This document shows positions 37,462 to 46,725 of a DNA stretch of 64,000 nucleotides, piece after piece (position 1 is the first letter of the stretch; each line of letters starts with the position of its first letter). Below the pieces are notes generated by a model. It saw only the letters and a list, made by a program, of their open reading frames with translations. It ran no database searches and was not told the origin of the DNA. This DNA comes from Halovulum sp039180525 (GTDB taxonomy: Bacteria; Pseudomonadota; Alphaproteobacteria; Rhodobacterales; Rhodobacteraceae), in NCBI GenBank assembly GCA_039180525.1, contig JBCDDF010000011.1, positions 1 through 64,000 on the forward strand, in the 5' to 3' direction. The position numbers and the translations under genes were made by a program.

Positions 37462-38232
37462 TCAGGCCGCCGGTGTCAGCCGCAACTCGGCGACGAAATT
37501 GTAGATGTCGCTTCGGTAAAGCCCGCGCGTGATCTCGATCGGGCGGCCACTATCCCGATAGCCGGTTCGGTCGATGCCCAGCACCGCCGTACCCTGCGGC
37601 AGATCCAACAGATCGGCCTCCGCGCGGCCCAGATTGGTCGCCTGGATCCGCTGCACCGCCCGCGTGGGCGCACAGCCGCGGTCGCTGAGCAGCGCGTAGA
37701 GCGAGCGCGCCACCTGGGCCGGGTCGGGCAGAATGTCGACCGGGAGCGAGCTGATCTCGATCGCCAGCGGCGCCCCGTCGGCGCTGCGCAGCCGCTTCAG
37801 CCGCGCCACCCGTTCGCCCGCGCCCAGACCCAGCGCCACGGTTTCCTCGGGCGTCGGCGCAACCACGCCGCAGTCCAGCACGCGCGACGACGCCACCATG
37901 CCGCGCTGTTCCATATAGGCGGTGAACGACGTCAGAGCCGACAGCGATTGCTCCACCCGGATCGTCCGGGTCCCGTCGCTGACGAAAGACCCCGCGCCCT
38001 GGCGCTGTTCGACCAGGCCGTCGCCGGTCAGCACCGCCATGGACTTGCGGATGGTGACACGTGACAGGCCCGACAGCCGCGCGATCTCTCGTTCAGGGGG
38101 AAGCTGCGCGCCGGCCGGCAAAGCCCCCGCGCGTATGGCCCCGGACACGTGCCGCGCAAGCTGCGCATAGCGCGGCCCCGCATGTGGCTGGAGCCACGCA
38201 TCCGCGGCCCAGAACGTCTCGGCGACCGACAT
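37462..38232 (-). CDS. GntR family regulator, HutC/UTRA subgroup (NagR-like)
   Basis: 256 residues from the ATG at 38232 (an ATG five codons upstream is also present). The winged HTH (about 25-85) shows LARHVSGAIRAGALPAGAQLPPEREIARLSGLSRVTIRKSMAVLTGDGLVEQRQGAGSFV; the UTRA effector domain follows. In this subgroup (NagR/DasR) GlcNAc-6-P or GlcN-6-P is a common inducer, in keeping with the neighbours. It lies in front of the hexosaminidase and divergent from the uptake operon; the shared 180-bp promoter gap holds several TACCAAT elements. Confidence 0.88.
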   Translation of the reverse strand: MSVAETFWAADAWLQPHAGPRYAQLARHVSGAIRAGALPAGAQLPPEREIARLSGLSRVTIRKSMAVLTGDGLVEQRQGAGSFVSDGTRTIRVEQSLSALTSFTAYMEQRGMVASSRVLDCGVVAPTPEETVALGLGAGERVARLKRLRSADGAPLAIEISSLPVDILPDPAQVARSLYALLSDRGCAPTRAVQRIQATNLGRAEADLLDLPQGTAVLGIDRTGYRDSGRPIEITRGLYRSDIYNFVAELRLTPAA

Positions 38233-38255
38233 CGCGGCCCTCCCCATGGATTTGA

Positions 38256-38332
38256 AATACCAATACCGCGAAAATCAGCTCATTCAAGTACCAATTTAGC
38301 GCCAAAGCAGCATAGGCATTATATTGGTAGTA
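38256..38332. promoter_or_regulatory. Candidate operators in the divergent NAG promoter gap
   Basis: The 7-mer taccaat occurs at 38258-38264 and 38289-38295 and, inverted, as attggta at 38323-38329, within a locally AT-rich stretch between the GntR gene and the transporter operon. HutC-subfamily GntR proteins bind short inverted or direct elements here, so control of both directions by the adjacent regulator is likely. No footprint evidence is available. Confidence 0.5.
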
Positions 38333-38411
38333 TTTTTTGCGGGCCCTTGCTACGCTTTGACCATAGCAACGATTCGCGGGCCAACCGCGGCGCTGAAACA
38401 AGGGGGGATGC

Positions 38412-39347
38412 ATGGCGGTTTTGGACGACGCACGCCCGGCCATCGCGGTTCGGCCGCGCCGGGGGCGGATTCTGTCCGAAGCGGGCTTTGCGTGGCTGCT
38501 GATCGCGCCGGCCATGATCTTTATCGGTGTCATCGTCGCCTGGCCGCTGGTGGAAACCATCCGGCTGTCTTTCATGGACGCCAATCTGGGTGGCGAAACC
38601 TATGTCGGCCTGGAAAACTACCGCGACCTGGCCGACAGCCGGAAGTTTTCCCAAACCGTCGGGCGCACGTTCAGTTGGATGTTCTTCTCGGTGTCGCTGA
38701 AGCTGCTCATGGGCCTGATCGGCGCCACGCTGCTGAACGCCGCGGTGCCGGGCCGGGCGCTGTTTCGGGTGCTGGTCATGCCGCCCTGGGTGATCCCGAT
38801 CGCCATCGGCTGTATCGGCTGGCTGTGGCTTTACAACGGCCATTTCGGCCTGCTGGCGGGCACCGCCCAGCGGATCGGGCTGATCGATGGGCCGTTCGAG
38901 TTCCTGGCCTATAAGAATTCCGCCTTCTGGTCGGCCGTGGTCACCGACGTCTGGGTCGGCACCCCCATGATCACGCTGTTCTTTCTGGCCGCGATGCAGG
39001 GCGTGCCGCGCGACCTGTACGAGGCGGCCTATGTCGACGGCGCCTCGCGCTGGTACCGGTTCCGCCGCATCACCATCCCGCAGATCTTTCCGGTGATCGT
39101 GTCGATGATGCTGCTGAGCGCGATCTGGACCTTCAACAGTTTCGAAATCATCTGGATCCTGACCGAAGGCGGACCGCGCAGCGCCACCACCACGCTGATC
39201 GTCGACACCTACAAGACCGCGATTTCCAACTACAAGTTCGGCGAAGGCTCGGCCCGCGCGGTGGTCATCGTGGTGCTTTTGTCGGCCTTTGCGCTGGTCT
39301 ATCTGGCGGCGCTGAGCCAACTCAACAAACGCTTCGGGACGCGCTGA
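38412..39347 (+). CDS. Sugar ABC transporter permease (MalF-like)
   Basis: 311 residues with six helices and the EAA loop (YEAAYVDGASRWYRFRRITIPQIFPVI). First gene of the uptake operon. The binding-protein-dependent family fits carbohydrate import (CUT1). In context it imports N-acetylglucosamine or chito-oligosaccharides. It is followed 1 nt later by the partner permease. Confidence 0.93.
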   Translation: MAVLDDARPAIAVRPRRGRILSEAGFAWLLIAPAMIFIGVIVAWPLVETIRLSFMDANLGGETYVGLENYRDLADSRKFSQTVGRTFSWMFFSVSLKLLMGLIGATLLNAAVPGRALFRVLVMPPWVIPIAIGCIGWLWLYNGHFGLLAGTAQRIGLIDGPFEFLAYKNSAFWSAVVTDVWVGTPMITLFFLAAMQGVPRDLYEAAYVDGASRWYRFRRITIPQIFPVIVSMMLLSAIWTFNSFEIIWILTEGGPRSATTTLIVDTYKTAISNYKFGEGSARAVVIVVLLSAFALVYLAALSQLNKRFGTR

Positions 39348-39348
39348 G

Positions 39349-40191
39349 ATGATGGACCGCTACACCCGCCTTCAGATGGTCGCGATCTATGTCTGCATCG
39401 CCGTCTTCCTGACCTTCATCCTGCTGCCCTTTGTGGAGATGTTCCTGGCCTCGCTGCGCCCGATGGAGCATCTGTTCCGGTCGCCCTATCAGTTCTGGTC
39501 CGACGATTTCAGCTTCGGCGCCTATGTGCGGATCTGGGACCGCGTGCCGCTTCTGGGCCGGTACATCCTGAACTCGATCTACATCTCGGGCATGGTCACG
39601 GCGCTGACGATGATCTTCGTCATCCCCGCCGCCTATGCCTATGCGCGGCTGGACTTTCCGTTCAAACGGGTCAGCCTGGGCGTGTTTCTGGGCGTCAACA
39701 TGTTCACCGGCGCGGTGCTGCTGATCCCGCTCTACCGGGTGCTGCGCACGCTGGGGCTGCTCAACACCTATTGGTCGATGATCATTCCCGGGGTGGCGTT
39801 TCTGATCCCCACCGGCATCTGGCTGCTGCGGTCCTACCTGGAAAAGATCCCGCGCGAATTGGAGGAATCGGCCTATGTCGATGGCGCCAGCCGGCTTTAC
39901 ACGTTGCGCCGGGTGGTGCTGCCGCTGGCGGTGCCCGGGCTGATCGTGGTCGGCGTGGCCGTCTTCATCGGCGCCTATGCGCAGCAGTTTCTGTTCGCCA
40001 TCACCTTCAACCAGGTCCGCGAATACCAGCCGCTGCCGGCGGGGCTGTTCGAGTTCATCGGCTATCAGGAAGTCATCTGGAACGAGATGATGGCCGCCGC
40101 CCTGATCGGCATTCTGCCGGTGCTGGTGGTGTTCCTGTTTCTGCAAAAATACCTCGTCGCCGGGCTGACGGCGGGGGCGATCAAGGAATGA
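39349..40191 (+). CDS. Sugar ABC transporter permease (MalG-like)
   Basis: 280 residues, six helices, EAA loop ELEESAYVDGASRLYTLRRVVLPLAVPGL. It pairs with the upstream MalF-like permease in a CUT1 carbohydrate importer. The next gene is the binding protein, 29 nt downstream with its own strong Shine-Dalgarno (ggaggag). Confidence 0.93.
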   Translation: MMDRYTRLQMVAIYVCIAVFLTFILLPFVEMFLASLRPMEHLFRSPYQFWSDDFSFGAYVRIWDRVPLLGRYILNSIYISGMVTALTMIFVIPAAYAYARLDFPFKRVSLGVFLGVNMFTGAVLLIPLYRVLRTLGLLNTYWSMIIPGVAFLIPTGIWLLRSYLEKIPRELEESAYVDGASRLYTLRRVVLPLAVPGLIVVGVAVFIGAYAQQFLFAITFNQVREYQPLPAGLFEFIGYQEVIWNEMMAAALIGILPVLVVFLFLQKYLVAGLTAGAIKE

Positions 40192-40220
40192 GCCCGGGAC
40201 CAACACGGAGGAGACCGAAG

Positions 40221-41429
40221 ATGAAGACACTCACCACAGCCGCCATCAGCGCGGCGCTTCTGGCCGGCGCCGGCGCTGCGCAGGGCGAGGAACTGCAGTT
40301 CATCATGTGCGGCGGCGAAGTGCGCGAGGCCGACCAGGCCGCGGTCGATGCGTTTCAGGCCGACAATCCAGGGGTGACGGTGAATATCGAGGCCGTTCCC
40401 TGGGGCACTTGCCAGGACAAATCGCTGACGCTGGCCGCGGCCGGCGATCCGCCTTCGGTGGCCTACATGGGCTCGCGCACGCTGAAGCAATTGGCGACCA
40501 ACGACCTGATCGTGCCGATTGCGCTAAGCGACGAACAACAGGCGGTTTATCAACCCGGGGTTCTGGCCACGGTCAGCGAGGGCGGCCAGTTCTGGGGTTA
40601 TCCGCACGCCTTTTCGACCAAGGCACTCTACATGAACTGCGATGTGATCGAGGCCGCGGGCCAATCCTGCACCGCGCCGCAGACCTGGGACGAGATGTAC
40701 GACCTGGCCAAGGCGGTGGCCGACAATTCCGATGTCGCCGGTATCGGGCTGGCCGGCAAGGATTTCGACAACACGATGCACCAGTTCCTGAACTACCTGT
40801 ATTCCAACGGGGGCCAGGTGCTGGATGTGGAAACCGGCGAGGTGCTGCTGAACAGCCCGCAGACAATCGAGGCGCTGGAATTCTACGGCAAACTGGTCGA
40901 CGTGGCGCAGGACGGCCCCACCGCCTGGGAACGGGACGAACTGAAGAACCTGTTCAACGACGGCAAGATCGCGATGTACATCAACGGCCCCTGGGGCCGC
41001 GGACAGCATAACGAGGACATCAACCAACAGATCGCACCGATCCCCGCCGGCCCCTCCGGCCAGCAGGGCACGATCCTGATCACCGACAGTCTGGCGGTGT
41101 TCAAGGGGACCGGGCACGAGGAACTGGCGCTCGATCTGGCCGCGCGGCTGGCTTCGGGCGAGACGCAGTACGAGCTCGATTCCAGTTGGGGTCTGACGCC
41201 GATCATGCAGTACGAAAAGATGGGCGTGGCCGACCCCTACTATGTCGGCGACCCGTTCTGGGAGGTCTACACCGCCGGCATCTCAAAGGGCGGGCCAGAG
41301 CCGCTGGTGACCGATTTCAAATCGCTGCAATCGGTGTTCACGAACATGGTCCAGGGCATCATCCTGCAGGATGACACCGCCGAAAACCTGGTCGCCATCG
41401 CGGCCGAGGAACTGGAAGACATCAAGTAG
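40221..41429 (+). CDS. Sugar ABC transporter substrate-binding protein
   Basis: 402 residues from the ATG at 40221, with ggaggag about 9 nt upstream. The signal peptide (LTTAAISAALLAGAGAAQG) marks a periplasmic CUT1 binding protein. Landmarks are LQFIMCGGEVREADQAAVDAF, GYPHAFSTKALYMNCDV and the MYINGPWG segment; two internal cysteines may form a disulfide. N-acetylglucosamine oligosaccharides are the likely ligand by operon context. A hairpin directly after the stop separates it from the ATPase gene. Confidence 0.93.
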   Translation: MKTLTTAAISAALLAGAGAAQGEELQFIMCGGEVREADQAAVDAFQADNPGVTVNIEAVPWGTCQDKSLTLAAAGDPPSVAYMGSRTLKQLATNDLIVPIALSDEQQAVYQPGVLATVSEGGQFWGYPHAFSTKALYMNCDVIEAAGQSCTAPQTWDEMYDLAKAVADNSDVAGIGLAGKDFDNTMHQFLNYLYSNGGQVLDVETGEVLLNSPQTIEALEFYGKLVDVAQDGPTAWERDELKNLFNDGKIAMYINGPWGRGQHNEDINQQIAPIPAGPSGQQGTILITDSLAVFKGTGHEELALDLAARLASGETQYELDSSWGLTPIMQYEKMGVADPYYVGDPFWEVYTAGISKGGPEPLVTDFKSLQSVFTNMVQGIILQDDTAENLVAIAAEELEDIK

Positions 41430-41438
41430 GTCCAACTC

Positions 41439-41460
41439 CCGGGGCGGTGCGCCGCCCCGG
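41439..41460. terminator. Intra-operon hairpin after the sugar-binding protein gene
   Basis: ccggggcgg-TGCG-ccgccccgg is a perfect 9-bp stem with a 4-nt loop, followed by cctttcg. It lies 10 nt after the binding-protein stop, before the ATPase gene. It parallels the hairpin at 20984-21011 and probably favours binding-protein mRNA over downstream genes. Confidence 0.65.
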
Positions 41461-41480
41461 CCTTTCGTGGGAGCGAAGCC

Positions 41481-42590
41481 ATGGCGACCCTGGATCTGGT
41501 GCAGATCAACAAGTCCTTCGGCGGCGCGCAGGTGCTGCACGACATCGATCTGGCGATCCGCGACAAGGAATTCGTCGTCTTCGTCGGCCCCTCGGGCTGC
41601 GGCAAGTCCACGCTTTTGCGCATTATCGCGGGGCTGGAGACCGCCAGCAGCGGCCACGTGATGATCGCGGGTCAGGATGTGTCGGATGCCGCACCGGTGG
41701 AACGCGGCATCTCGATGGTGTTTCAAAGCTATGCGCTCTACCCGCATCTGACGGTGTTCGAAAACATCGCCTTCCCGCTGCGTGTCGCGCGATTGCGCGA
41801 ACCGGACCTGCGCCAGCGCGTCGAACAGGCGGCGGAGATCCTGCAACTGACCGACCGGTTGGGCCACAAGCCCGGGCAGTTGTCCGGCGGCCAGCGGCAG
41901 CGGGTCGCGATCGGGCGGTCGATCGTGCGCGACCCGCGGGTGTTTCTGTTCGACGAACCCCTGTCCAACCTCGACGCCGCGCTGCGCGGCGACATGCGGC
42001 TGGAACTGGCGCAGCTGCATCAGCGGCTGAACGCGACGATGATCTACGTCACGCATGATCAGGTCGAGGCGATGACCATGGCCGACCGCATCGTGGTGCT
42101 GCGCGACGGCCGGATCGAGCAGTTCGGCACGCCGATGGAGCTTTACCACCACCCGCGCACCAAATTCGTCGCCGGTTTCATCGGCCAGCCCAACATGAAC
42201 TTCCTGCCTGGCCGTGTGCTGGGCAAGGACGCCGCCGGTCTGGCGGTGGAACTGGATGGCGGCCTGCGCCTGGTGGCGCCGGTGGAGGCCAACGGCGCCG
42301 CGGCGGGCGACGTGGTCGATGTGGGGCTCAGACCCGAGGATCTGACCCTGGCGCGGTCAGGTGCAGGGCTGCCGATGCGGGTGTCGGTTCTGGAACGGCT
42401 GGGCGGCACCGCGGTGACCTATGGCGAGGTCGGTCAGGGCCGCAAGTTCTGTGCCGCGCTCGACGGCGATACGGACATCTCCGAGGGCCGCGAGATCGCG
42501 CTGAACATCGCGCCCGAGGCCGCGCATGTCTTCGACGCCGCCGGTCAGGTGATGCGGCGGCTCGGCGCACCTGCCATCGCCGATATGTAA
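41481..42590 (+). CDS. Sugar ABC transporter ATP-binding protein (UgpC/MsmK-like)
   Basis: 369 residues. Walker A GPSGCGKST at about residue 36, signature LSGGQRQR near 134, Walker B VFLFDEPLSNLDAALR, H-loop YVTHDQVEAMTMADR, then a C-terminal TOBE-type domain. It powers the CUT1 importer encoded just upstream. gagcgaagccATG gives a weak ribosome-binding site. Confidence 0.95.
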   Translation: MATLDLVQINKSFGGAQVLHDIDLAIRDKEFVVFVGPSGCGKSTLLRIIAGLETASSGHVMIAGQDVSDAAPVERGISMVFQSYALYPHLTVFENIAFPLRVARLREPDLRQRVEQAAEILQLTDRLGHKPGQLSGGQRQRVAIGRSIVRDPRVFLFDEPLSNLDAALRGDMRLELAQLHQRLNATMIYVTHDQVEAMTMADRIVVLRDGRIEQFGTPMELYHHPRTKFVAGFIGQPNMNFLPGRVLGKDAAGLAVELDGGLRLVAPVEANGAAAGDVVDVGLRPEDLTLARSGAGLPMRVSVLERLGGTAVTYGEVGQGRKFCAALDGDTDISEGREIALNIAPEAAHVFDAAGQVMRRLGAPAIADM

Positions 42591-42601
42591 AGGGGGCGGC
42601 C

Positions 42602-43735
42602 ATGCGGATCGTTACCGCCGGGGCGGGGTTGCGCGCGGGCCATGTGCTGACCGCCTTGTGCCGTGCCATGCCCGAAGCCCGGGTCGTGGGCTATTACGAC
42701 CCAGCGCCGGGCCACGCGGATATGCTGCCCGGGGACGCCGCGCGCCGCTATGACAGCGTGGCCGACATGCTGGACGGTGCGCGGCCCGATTTGTTCTTCG
42801 TCGGCTCCCCGAATGTCTTTCACCTGGATCAGATCCGGGCCGGGCTCGCGGCCGGGGTCCGGGTCTTTGCCGAAAAACCGGTGGTCACGACGCTGGAGGA
42901 CACGTTCGCACTGGCCGAACTACTGGCAAAGCATGGGCCCGAACGCGTGATGGTGGGCCTGGTGCTGCGCTATTCGCGCCATGTCACCGATCTGAACGCC
43001 GCGATCGCCGCCGGGCAGCTTGGGGCCATCGTCTCGATGGAGGGCAGCGAGCATATCGCGCCCTATCACGGTGCGTTCTTCATGCGGGACTGGCGCCGGC
43101 ACACGCGCCTGTCGGGCGGGTTCATGCTGGAGAAATGCTGCCACGACCTGGATATCTATAACATGATCGCCGGCGGCCGGCCGATGCGGGCGGCCAGTTT
43201 CGGCGGCCGGCGCGCATTTGTGCCCGAACACGCCCCGGCGCGAGCGATGGAGGTGCACCGGCGTAAGGGCTCCGTCTGGGAAAGCGCGCCCGATCCGTTC
43301 CGCAGCGATGCCGACATCGTCGACCACCAGACCGCGATCCTGGACTATGACAGCGGGCCGACCCTTGCCTTTCACACTAACATCAACGTGCCCGACGAAC
43401 ACCGGCGGTTCTGCGTCATCGGCGCCCGCGGCATGGCGGAGGGCGATTTCCACCGCGGCACGCTGCGCATCACCGATGCGCTGAGCGGCGACCGGCTGCT
43501 GGATGCAGACTACACCGAGGACGATGCGGGCGGGCATTACGGCGCCGATACCGCAATGGCGCAGGACATCGCCGCCTATCTGCGGGAGGAGACCGCAGCG
43601 CTGCCGGTTTCGGTCGTCGACGCGCTGGAAGCCGGGGTCGCGGCGCTGGCGCTTGACCAGGCGCGGCAAGAGGGGCGGGTGATCGACCTGCGCGAGACCT
43701 GGGCGCGGTTCGATGCCCATGGACTGCGCGCATGA
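42602..43735 (+). CDS. Gfo/Idh/MocA family oxidoreductase
   Basis: 377 residues. An N-terminal Rossmann domain (IVTAGAGLRAGHVLTALCRAMPEARVVGYYD) and the family motif EKPVVTTLED with its catalytic Lys are present; a substrate domain follows, with a GGFMLEKCCHDLDIYN segment in the position of the active-site His/Asp. NAD(P)-dependent oxidation of a sugar derivative is expected. Its location inside a hexosamine operon, between the importer and the SIS genes, suggests a step on an unusual amino sugar or on a lactone/keto form. Confidence 0.88.
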   Translation: MRIVTAGAGLRAGHVLTALCRAMPEARVVGYYDPAPGHADMLPGDAARRYDSVADMLDGARPDLFFVGSPNVFHLDQIRAGLAAGVRVFAEKPVVTTLEDTFALAELLAKHGPERVMVGLVLRYSRHVTDLNAAIAAGQLGAIVSMEGSEHIAPYHGAFFMRDWRRHTRLSGGFMLEKCCHDLDIYNMIAGGRPMRAASFGGRRAFVPEHAPARAMEVHRRKGSVWESAPDPFRSDADIVDHQTAILDYDSGPTLAFHTNINVPDEHRRFCVIGARGMAEGDFHRGTLRITDALSGDRLLDADYTEDDAGGHYGADTAMAQDIAAYLREETAALPVSVVDALEAGVAALALDQARQEGRVIDLRETWARFDAHGLRA

Positions 43736-44733
43736 CCGTAGACGCGGCAGATCTGAAAGCGCCCGGCGCGCTGATGCGGGCCGAGGCGGCCGAAGCGGCG
43801 GCGGTGTTTCGCGCCGGCGTCGTTCAGCCCGTTCCCCCGCTGCCGCTGCCGCGGCCGCGCGCGATCTACACCATCGCGCGCGGCAGTTCAGATGCGGCCG
43901 CTTGCATCCTGGCTTATGAATTCATGGCCACGCTGGGCGTGCCCGCGACCAGCCTGCCGCCGTCGACCTTCAGCTTGGGCGCGGGCGTCGAAATGGCCGG
44001 CAGCCTGGCGCTGATCGTGTCGCAAAGCGGCGGCAGCGACGATCTGGTGCGCGCGGCGCAGGGCGCGCGGGACCGCGGCGCGCATGTGGTGGCGCTGACC
44101 AACACGGCCGGTTCGCCGGTGGAGGCGGCGGCGCATCACACGGTGCTCATCGGCGCCGGGCCGGAACGCGCGATCCCAGCCACGAAATCGGTCATCGGCG
44201 CGATCGCGGCGGGTCTGGCCCTGCTGACCGCCCTGCACCCGCCCCATGCGAAAAGCTGCGCGCGTGCCGCCGATGCCTTTGCCGACCCGCCGCCGCTCGG
44301 CACCGCGAAAGCGGTGAGTTCCGCGCTGCTGCGGGCACAGCATGTCTATGTCATCGGCCGCGGCGCCGGGTTCGGCGCGGCGCAGGAGGTGGCGCTGAAG
44401 CTTAAGGAAACCTGCGCGCTGCATGCAGAGGCCTATTCCGCCTCCGAAGTGCTGCACGGCCCGCTGCAACTGACCGAACGGCCGCTTAGCGTCTTGATGC
44501 TCGATACCGGGGTAGCGGCGACCCAGCCTAGCCTGGATCAGGCCGAGCGGCGCTTTCGCGACGCCGGCAGCCCGGTGCTGCGCCTGCGCCCGCATGCTCC
44601 GGGTATCGCCCCCGCGGCGGCCGCCGCATTGCTGCTGAACGCGCTATATCCGGTGATGCTGGAAACCGCGTTGGCGCTGGGCTACGACCCCGACAGCCCC
44701 GACCGCCTGGCCAAAGTGACCCGTACGCTATGA
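43732..44733 (+). CDS. SIS-domain sugar-phosphate deaminase (NagB-II/GlmS-isomerase-like)
   Basis: 333 residues with two SIS domains and no glutaminase half. TIARGSSDAAACILAYEF, SQSGGSDDLVRAAQGARDRGAHVVALTN, YVIGRGAGFGAAQEVALKLKETCALHAEAYSASEVLHGPL and the terminal DPDSPDRLAKVTRTL match NagB-II-type GlcN-6-P deaminases. It would turn glucosamine-6-phosphate into fructose-6-phosphate and ammonia. The ATG overlaps the oxidoreductase stop by 4 nt. No canonical NagB is present in the operon, which supports this role. Confidence 0.88.
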   Translation: MTVDAADLKAPGALMRAEAAEAAAVFRAGVVQPVPPLPLPRPRAIYTIARGSSDAAACILAYEFMATLGVPATSLPPSTFSLGAGVEMAGSLALIVSQSGGSDDLVRAAQGARDRGAHVVALTNTAGSPVEAAAHHTVLIGAGPERAIPATKSVIGAIAAGLALLTALHPPHAKSCARAADAFADPPPLGTAKAVSSALLRAQHVYVIGRGAGFGAAQEVALKLKETCALHAEAYSASEVLHGPLQLTERPLSVLMLDTGVAATQPSLDQAERRFRDAGSPVLRLRPHAPGIAPAAAAALLLNALYPVMLETALALGYDPDSPDRLAKVTRTL

Positions 44734-45797
44734 CCGGAACCGATTTCCGCAGCACCGCAACCTGGGCCGAGATTTCGCGCCAGCCGGCGCTTTGGCGCGC
44801 GTGGTCGCCGGCGCTGGCCGCGGACCTGCCGGAGTTGCGTGGCTTGATCGACAACGCCGATGCGGTCTGGCTGTCCGGCGCGGGCAGTTCCGCCTATATC
44901 GGCGATCTGGTCGCCGCGGCATTCGGAGACGCGCGCCGGCTGAGCTCCGTGCCCTCGACCGATCTGGTCGCCCGGCCCGGGCGGCTTCGCGGCCGGCGGC
45001 CGCTGGTGATCTCCTTCGGGCGCAGCGGCAATTCGGCGGAAAGCGTCGGCGTTCTGGATGCGCTGGACGCCCTGGCACCGGACGCCCCGCGGCTGAACAT
45101 CACCTGCAACCGCGACAGCGCGCTGGCCCGCCGGCCGGGTGCTGCGGGGCGCGCGCTGGTGCTGCCTGATGCGGCACATGACAGTGGCTTCGCCATGACC
45201 GCCAGCTTCACCACCATGTTGCTAACCGCGTTGGCGCTGCTGGACCCGGACGCACCCGGCGCCGATATCGCCGCCCCCGCCGCCCAGGCGGAGGCTCTGC
45301 TGCCGGATCTGACCGGCTGGGCGCAAGCGCAGCCGCCCGCGCCGCGCATCGTCTTTCTGGGCACCGGTCCGCTGGCGCTGGCAGCGCGGGAGGCGGCGCT
45401 GAAGGTGATGGAGCTTACCGCCGGGCACACCGCATCGCTGTGGGACACGCCCCTGGGCTTTCGCCACGGGCCCAAAAGCTTCGTTCAGCGGGACACCAAA
45501 GTAGTGCTGTTCGGCTCGGCCGACCCGCACGCCGCCCGCTATGAGGCCGACCTGATGGCGGAGTTGGCCGCGCAATACCCCGATACGCCGCAAACGCGGA
45601 TCGGCCCTGGCGCGGCGCTCGACACCGGGCCGGGCATGGATGCGTGGACCGCCGTCCTGCACGTGCTGGCGGCGCAGGTTCTGGCAGTGGTGTGGTCGGC
45701 CGCACTGGGGCTGAATGTCGACGACCCGTTCGCCGGTCACGGCACGTTGTCACGTGTGGTGCGCGATGTGCGGCTCTACGATCCGGTGCCGGCCTGA
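44730..45797 (+). CDS. SIS-domain ketose/aldose isomerase-deaminase (AgaS-like)
   Basis: 355 residues, two SIS domains. WLSGAGSSAYIGDLVAAAF, ISFGRSGNSAESVGVLDALDAL, FLGTGPLALAAREAALKVMELTAGHTASLWDTPLGFRHGPKSF match AgaS, the galactosamine-6-phosphate deaminase/isomerase of N-acetylgalactosamine pathways. Its presence next to NagB-II suggests the operon can process both GlcNAc- and GalNAc-type sugars. It overlaps the preceding gene by 4 nt. Confidence 0.85.
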   Translation: MTGTDFRSTATWAEISRQPALWRAWSPALAADLPELRGLIDNADAVWLSGAGSSAYIGDLVAAAFGDARRLSSVPSTDLVARPGRLRGRRPLVISFGRSGNSAESVGVLDALDALAPDAPRLNITCNRDSALARRPGAAGRALVLPDAAHDSGFAMTASFTTMLLTALALLDPDAPGADIAAPAAQAEALLPDLTGWAQAQPPAPRIVFLGTGPLALAAREAALKVMELTAGHTASLWDTPLGFRHGPKSFVQRDTKVVLFGSADPHAARYEADLMAELAAQYPDTPQTRIGPGAALDTGPGMDAWTAVLHVLAAQVLAVVWSAALGLNVDDPFAGHGTLSRVVRDVRLYDPVPA

Positions 45798-45798
45798 C

Positions 45799-46725
45799 AT
45801 GGCGCTGATCGGCGGCATAGATCTGGGCGGCACGAAGATCGAGGCGCGCCTGTTCGACACCGGCCCCTGGACGGCGCAACAGACGCAGGAGATCGCCACG
45901 CCGCGGGGTCGTTATGACGCCTTGCTGGCGGCGCTGGCGGCACAGGTGGATTGGCTGGCCACACGCGGCGCGGCCGGTGTCGGGGTCGGGTCGCCGGGGC
46001 TGATTGATGCGAGCGGGCGGATGCTGACCGCGAACCTGCCAGCATCGGGCCGCACACTGCCGGCGGATCTGCGCGCCCGCGCCGCGGTGCCGGTGAGCTT
46101 TCTGAACGATTGCCGCGCCTTCACCCTGTCAGAGGCGCGCCTGGGCGCGGGCCGCGGCGCCGATTGCGTGCTGGGACTGATCCTGGGCACGGGCGTCGCC
46201 GGCGGCGTGGCGCTGGGCGGCGCGCCGGTTCTGGGCCGGAACGGCGCGGCCGGCGAGTTCGGGCACACCCCCCTGCCCCACGGTCCGGTGGCGGCGCATG
46301 ACCTGCCGGTTCTGCCGTGCGGCTGCGGGCTGACGGGCTGTTACGAAACGCTTTGTTCCGGCCCCGGGCTCAGCCGGCTGGCGCGGCACTTGACCGGCAA
46401 GACGGCGGCGCCGGAGGATCTCGCCACCGCAGGGGATGAAACGGCAGAGCGGGTGCTGGCGGTCTGGGCGGAGTTGCTGGGGCATCTGTTGGCGGGGCTG
46501 GTGCATACGCTTGATCCCGATATCGTCGTGCTGGGCGGCGGGCTGTCAAAGATCGAGGGGCTGATCCCGCGGCTGCGCGCGGCCACTGCGCCGCATCTGT
46601 TGGCCGGGGTGGCGCTGCCGGCCTTCGCGCTGGCCGAGGGCGGCGACCGCAGCGGCGCCCGCGGGGCGGCCCTGTTCGCCCACATGACGACCGCCGCGGC
46701 TGCGGCGCGGCAGGCCGCGCAATGA
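45799..46725 (+). CDS. ROK family sugar kinase (N-acetylglucosamine kinase-like)
   Basis: 308 residues from the ATG at 45799, 1 nt after the AgaS stop. The ATP-binding DLGGTK is at residues 8-13; the ROK zinc motif occurs as CGCGLTGCYE (C-G-C-G-x2-G-C), and EFGHTPLP precedes it with the ROK signature His. It probably phosphorylates imported N-acetylhexosamine to the 6-phosphate, the substrate of NagA. A regulatory ROK is unlikely because there is no HTH domain. Confidence 0.9.
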   Translation: MALIGGIDLGGTKIEARLFDTGPWTAQQTQEIATPRGRYDALLAALAAQVDWLATRGAAGVGVGSPGLIDASGRMLTANLPASGRTLPADLRARAAVPVSFLNDCRAFTLSEARLGAGRGADCVLGLILGTGVAGGVALGGAPVLGRNGAAGEFGHTPLPHGPVAAHDLPVLPCGCGLTGCYETLCSGPGLSRLARHLTGKTAAPEDLATAGDETAERVLAVWAELLGHLLAGLVHTLDPDIVVLGGGLSKIEGLIPRLRAATAPHLLAGVALPAFALAEGGDRSGARGAALFAHMTTAAAAARQAAQ

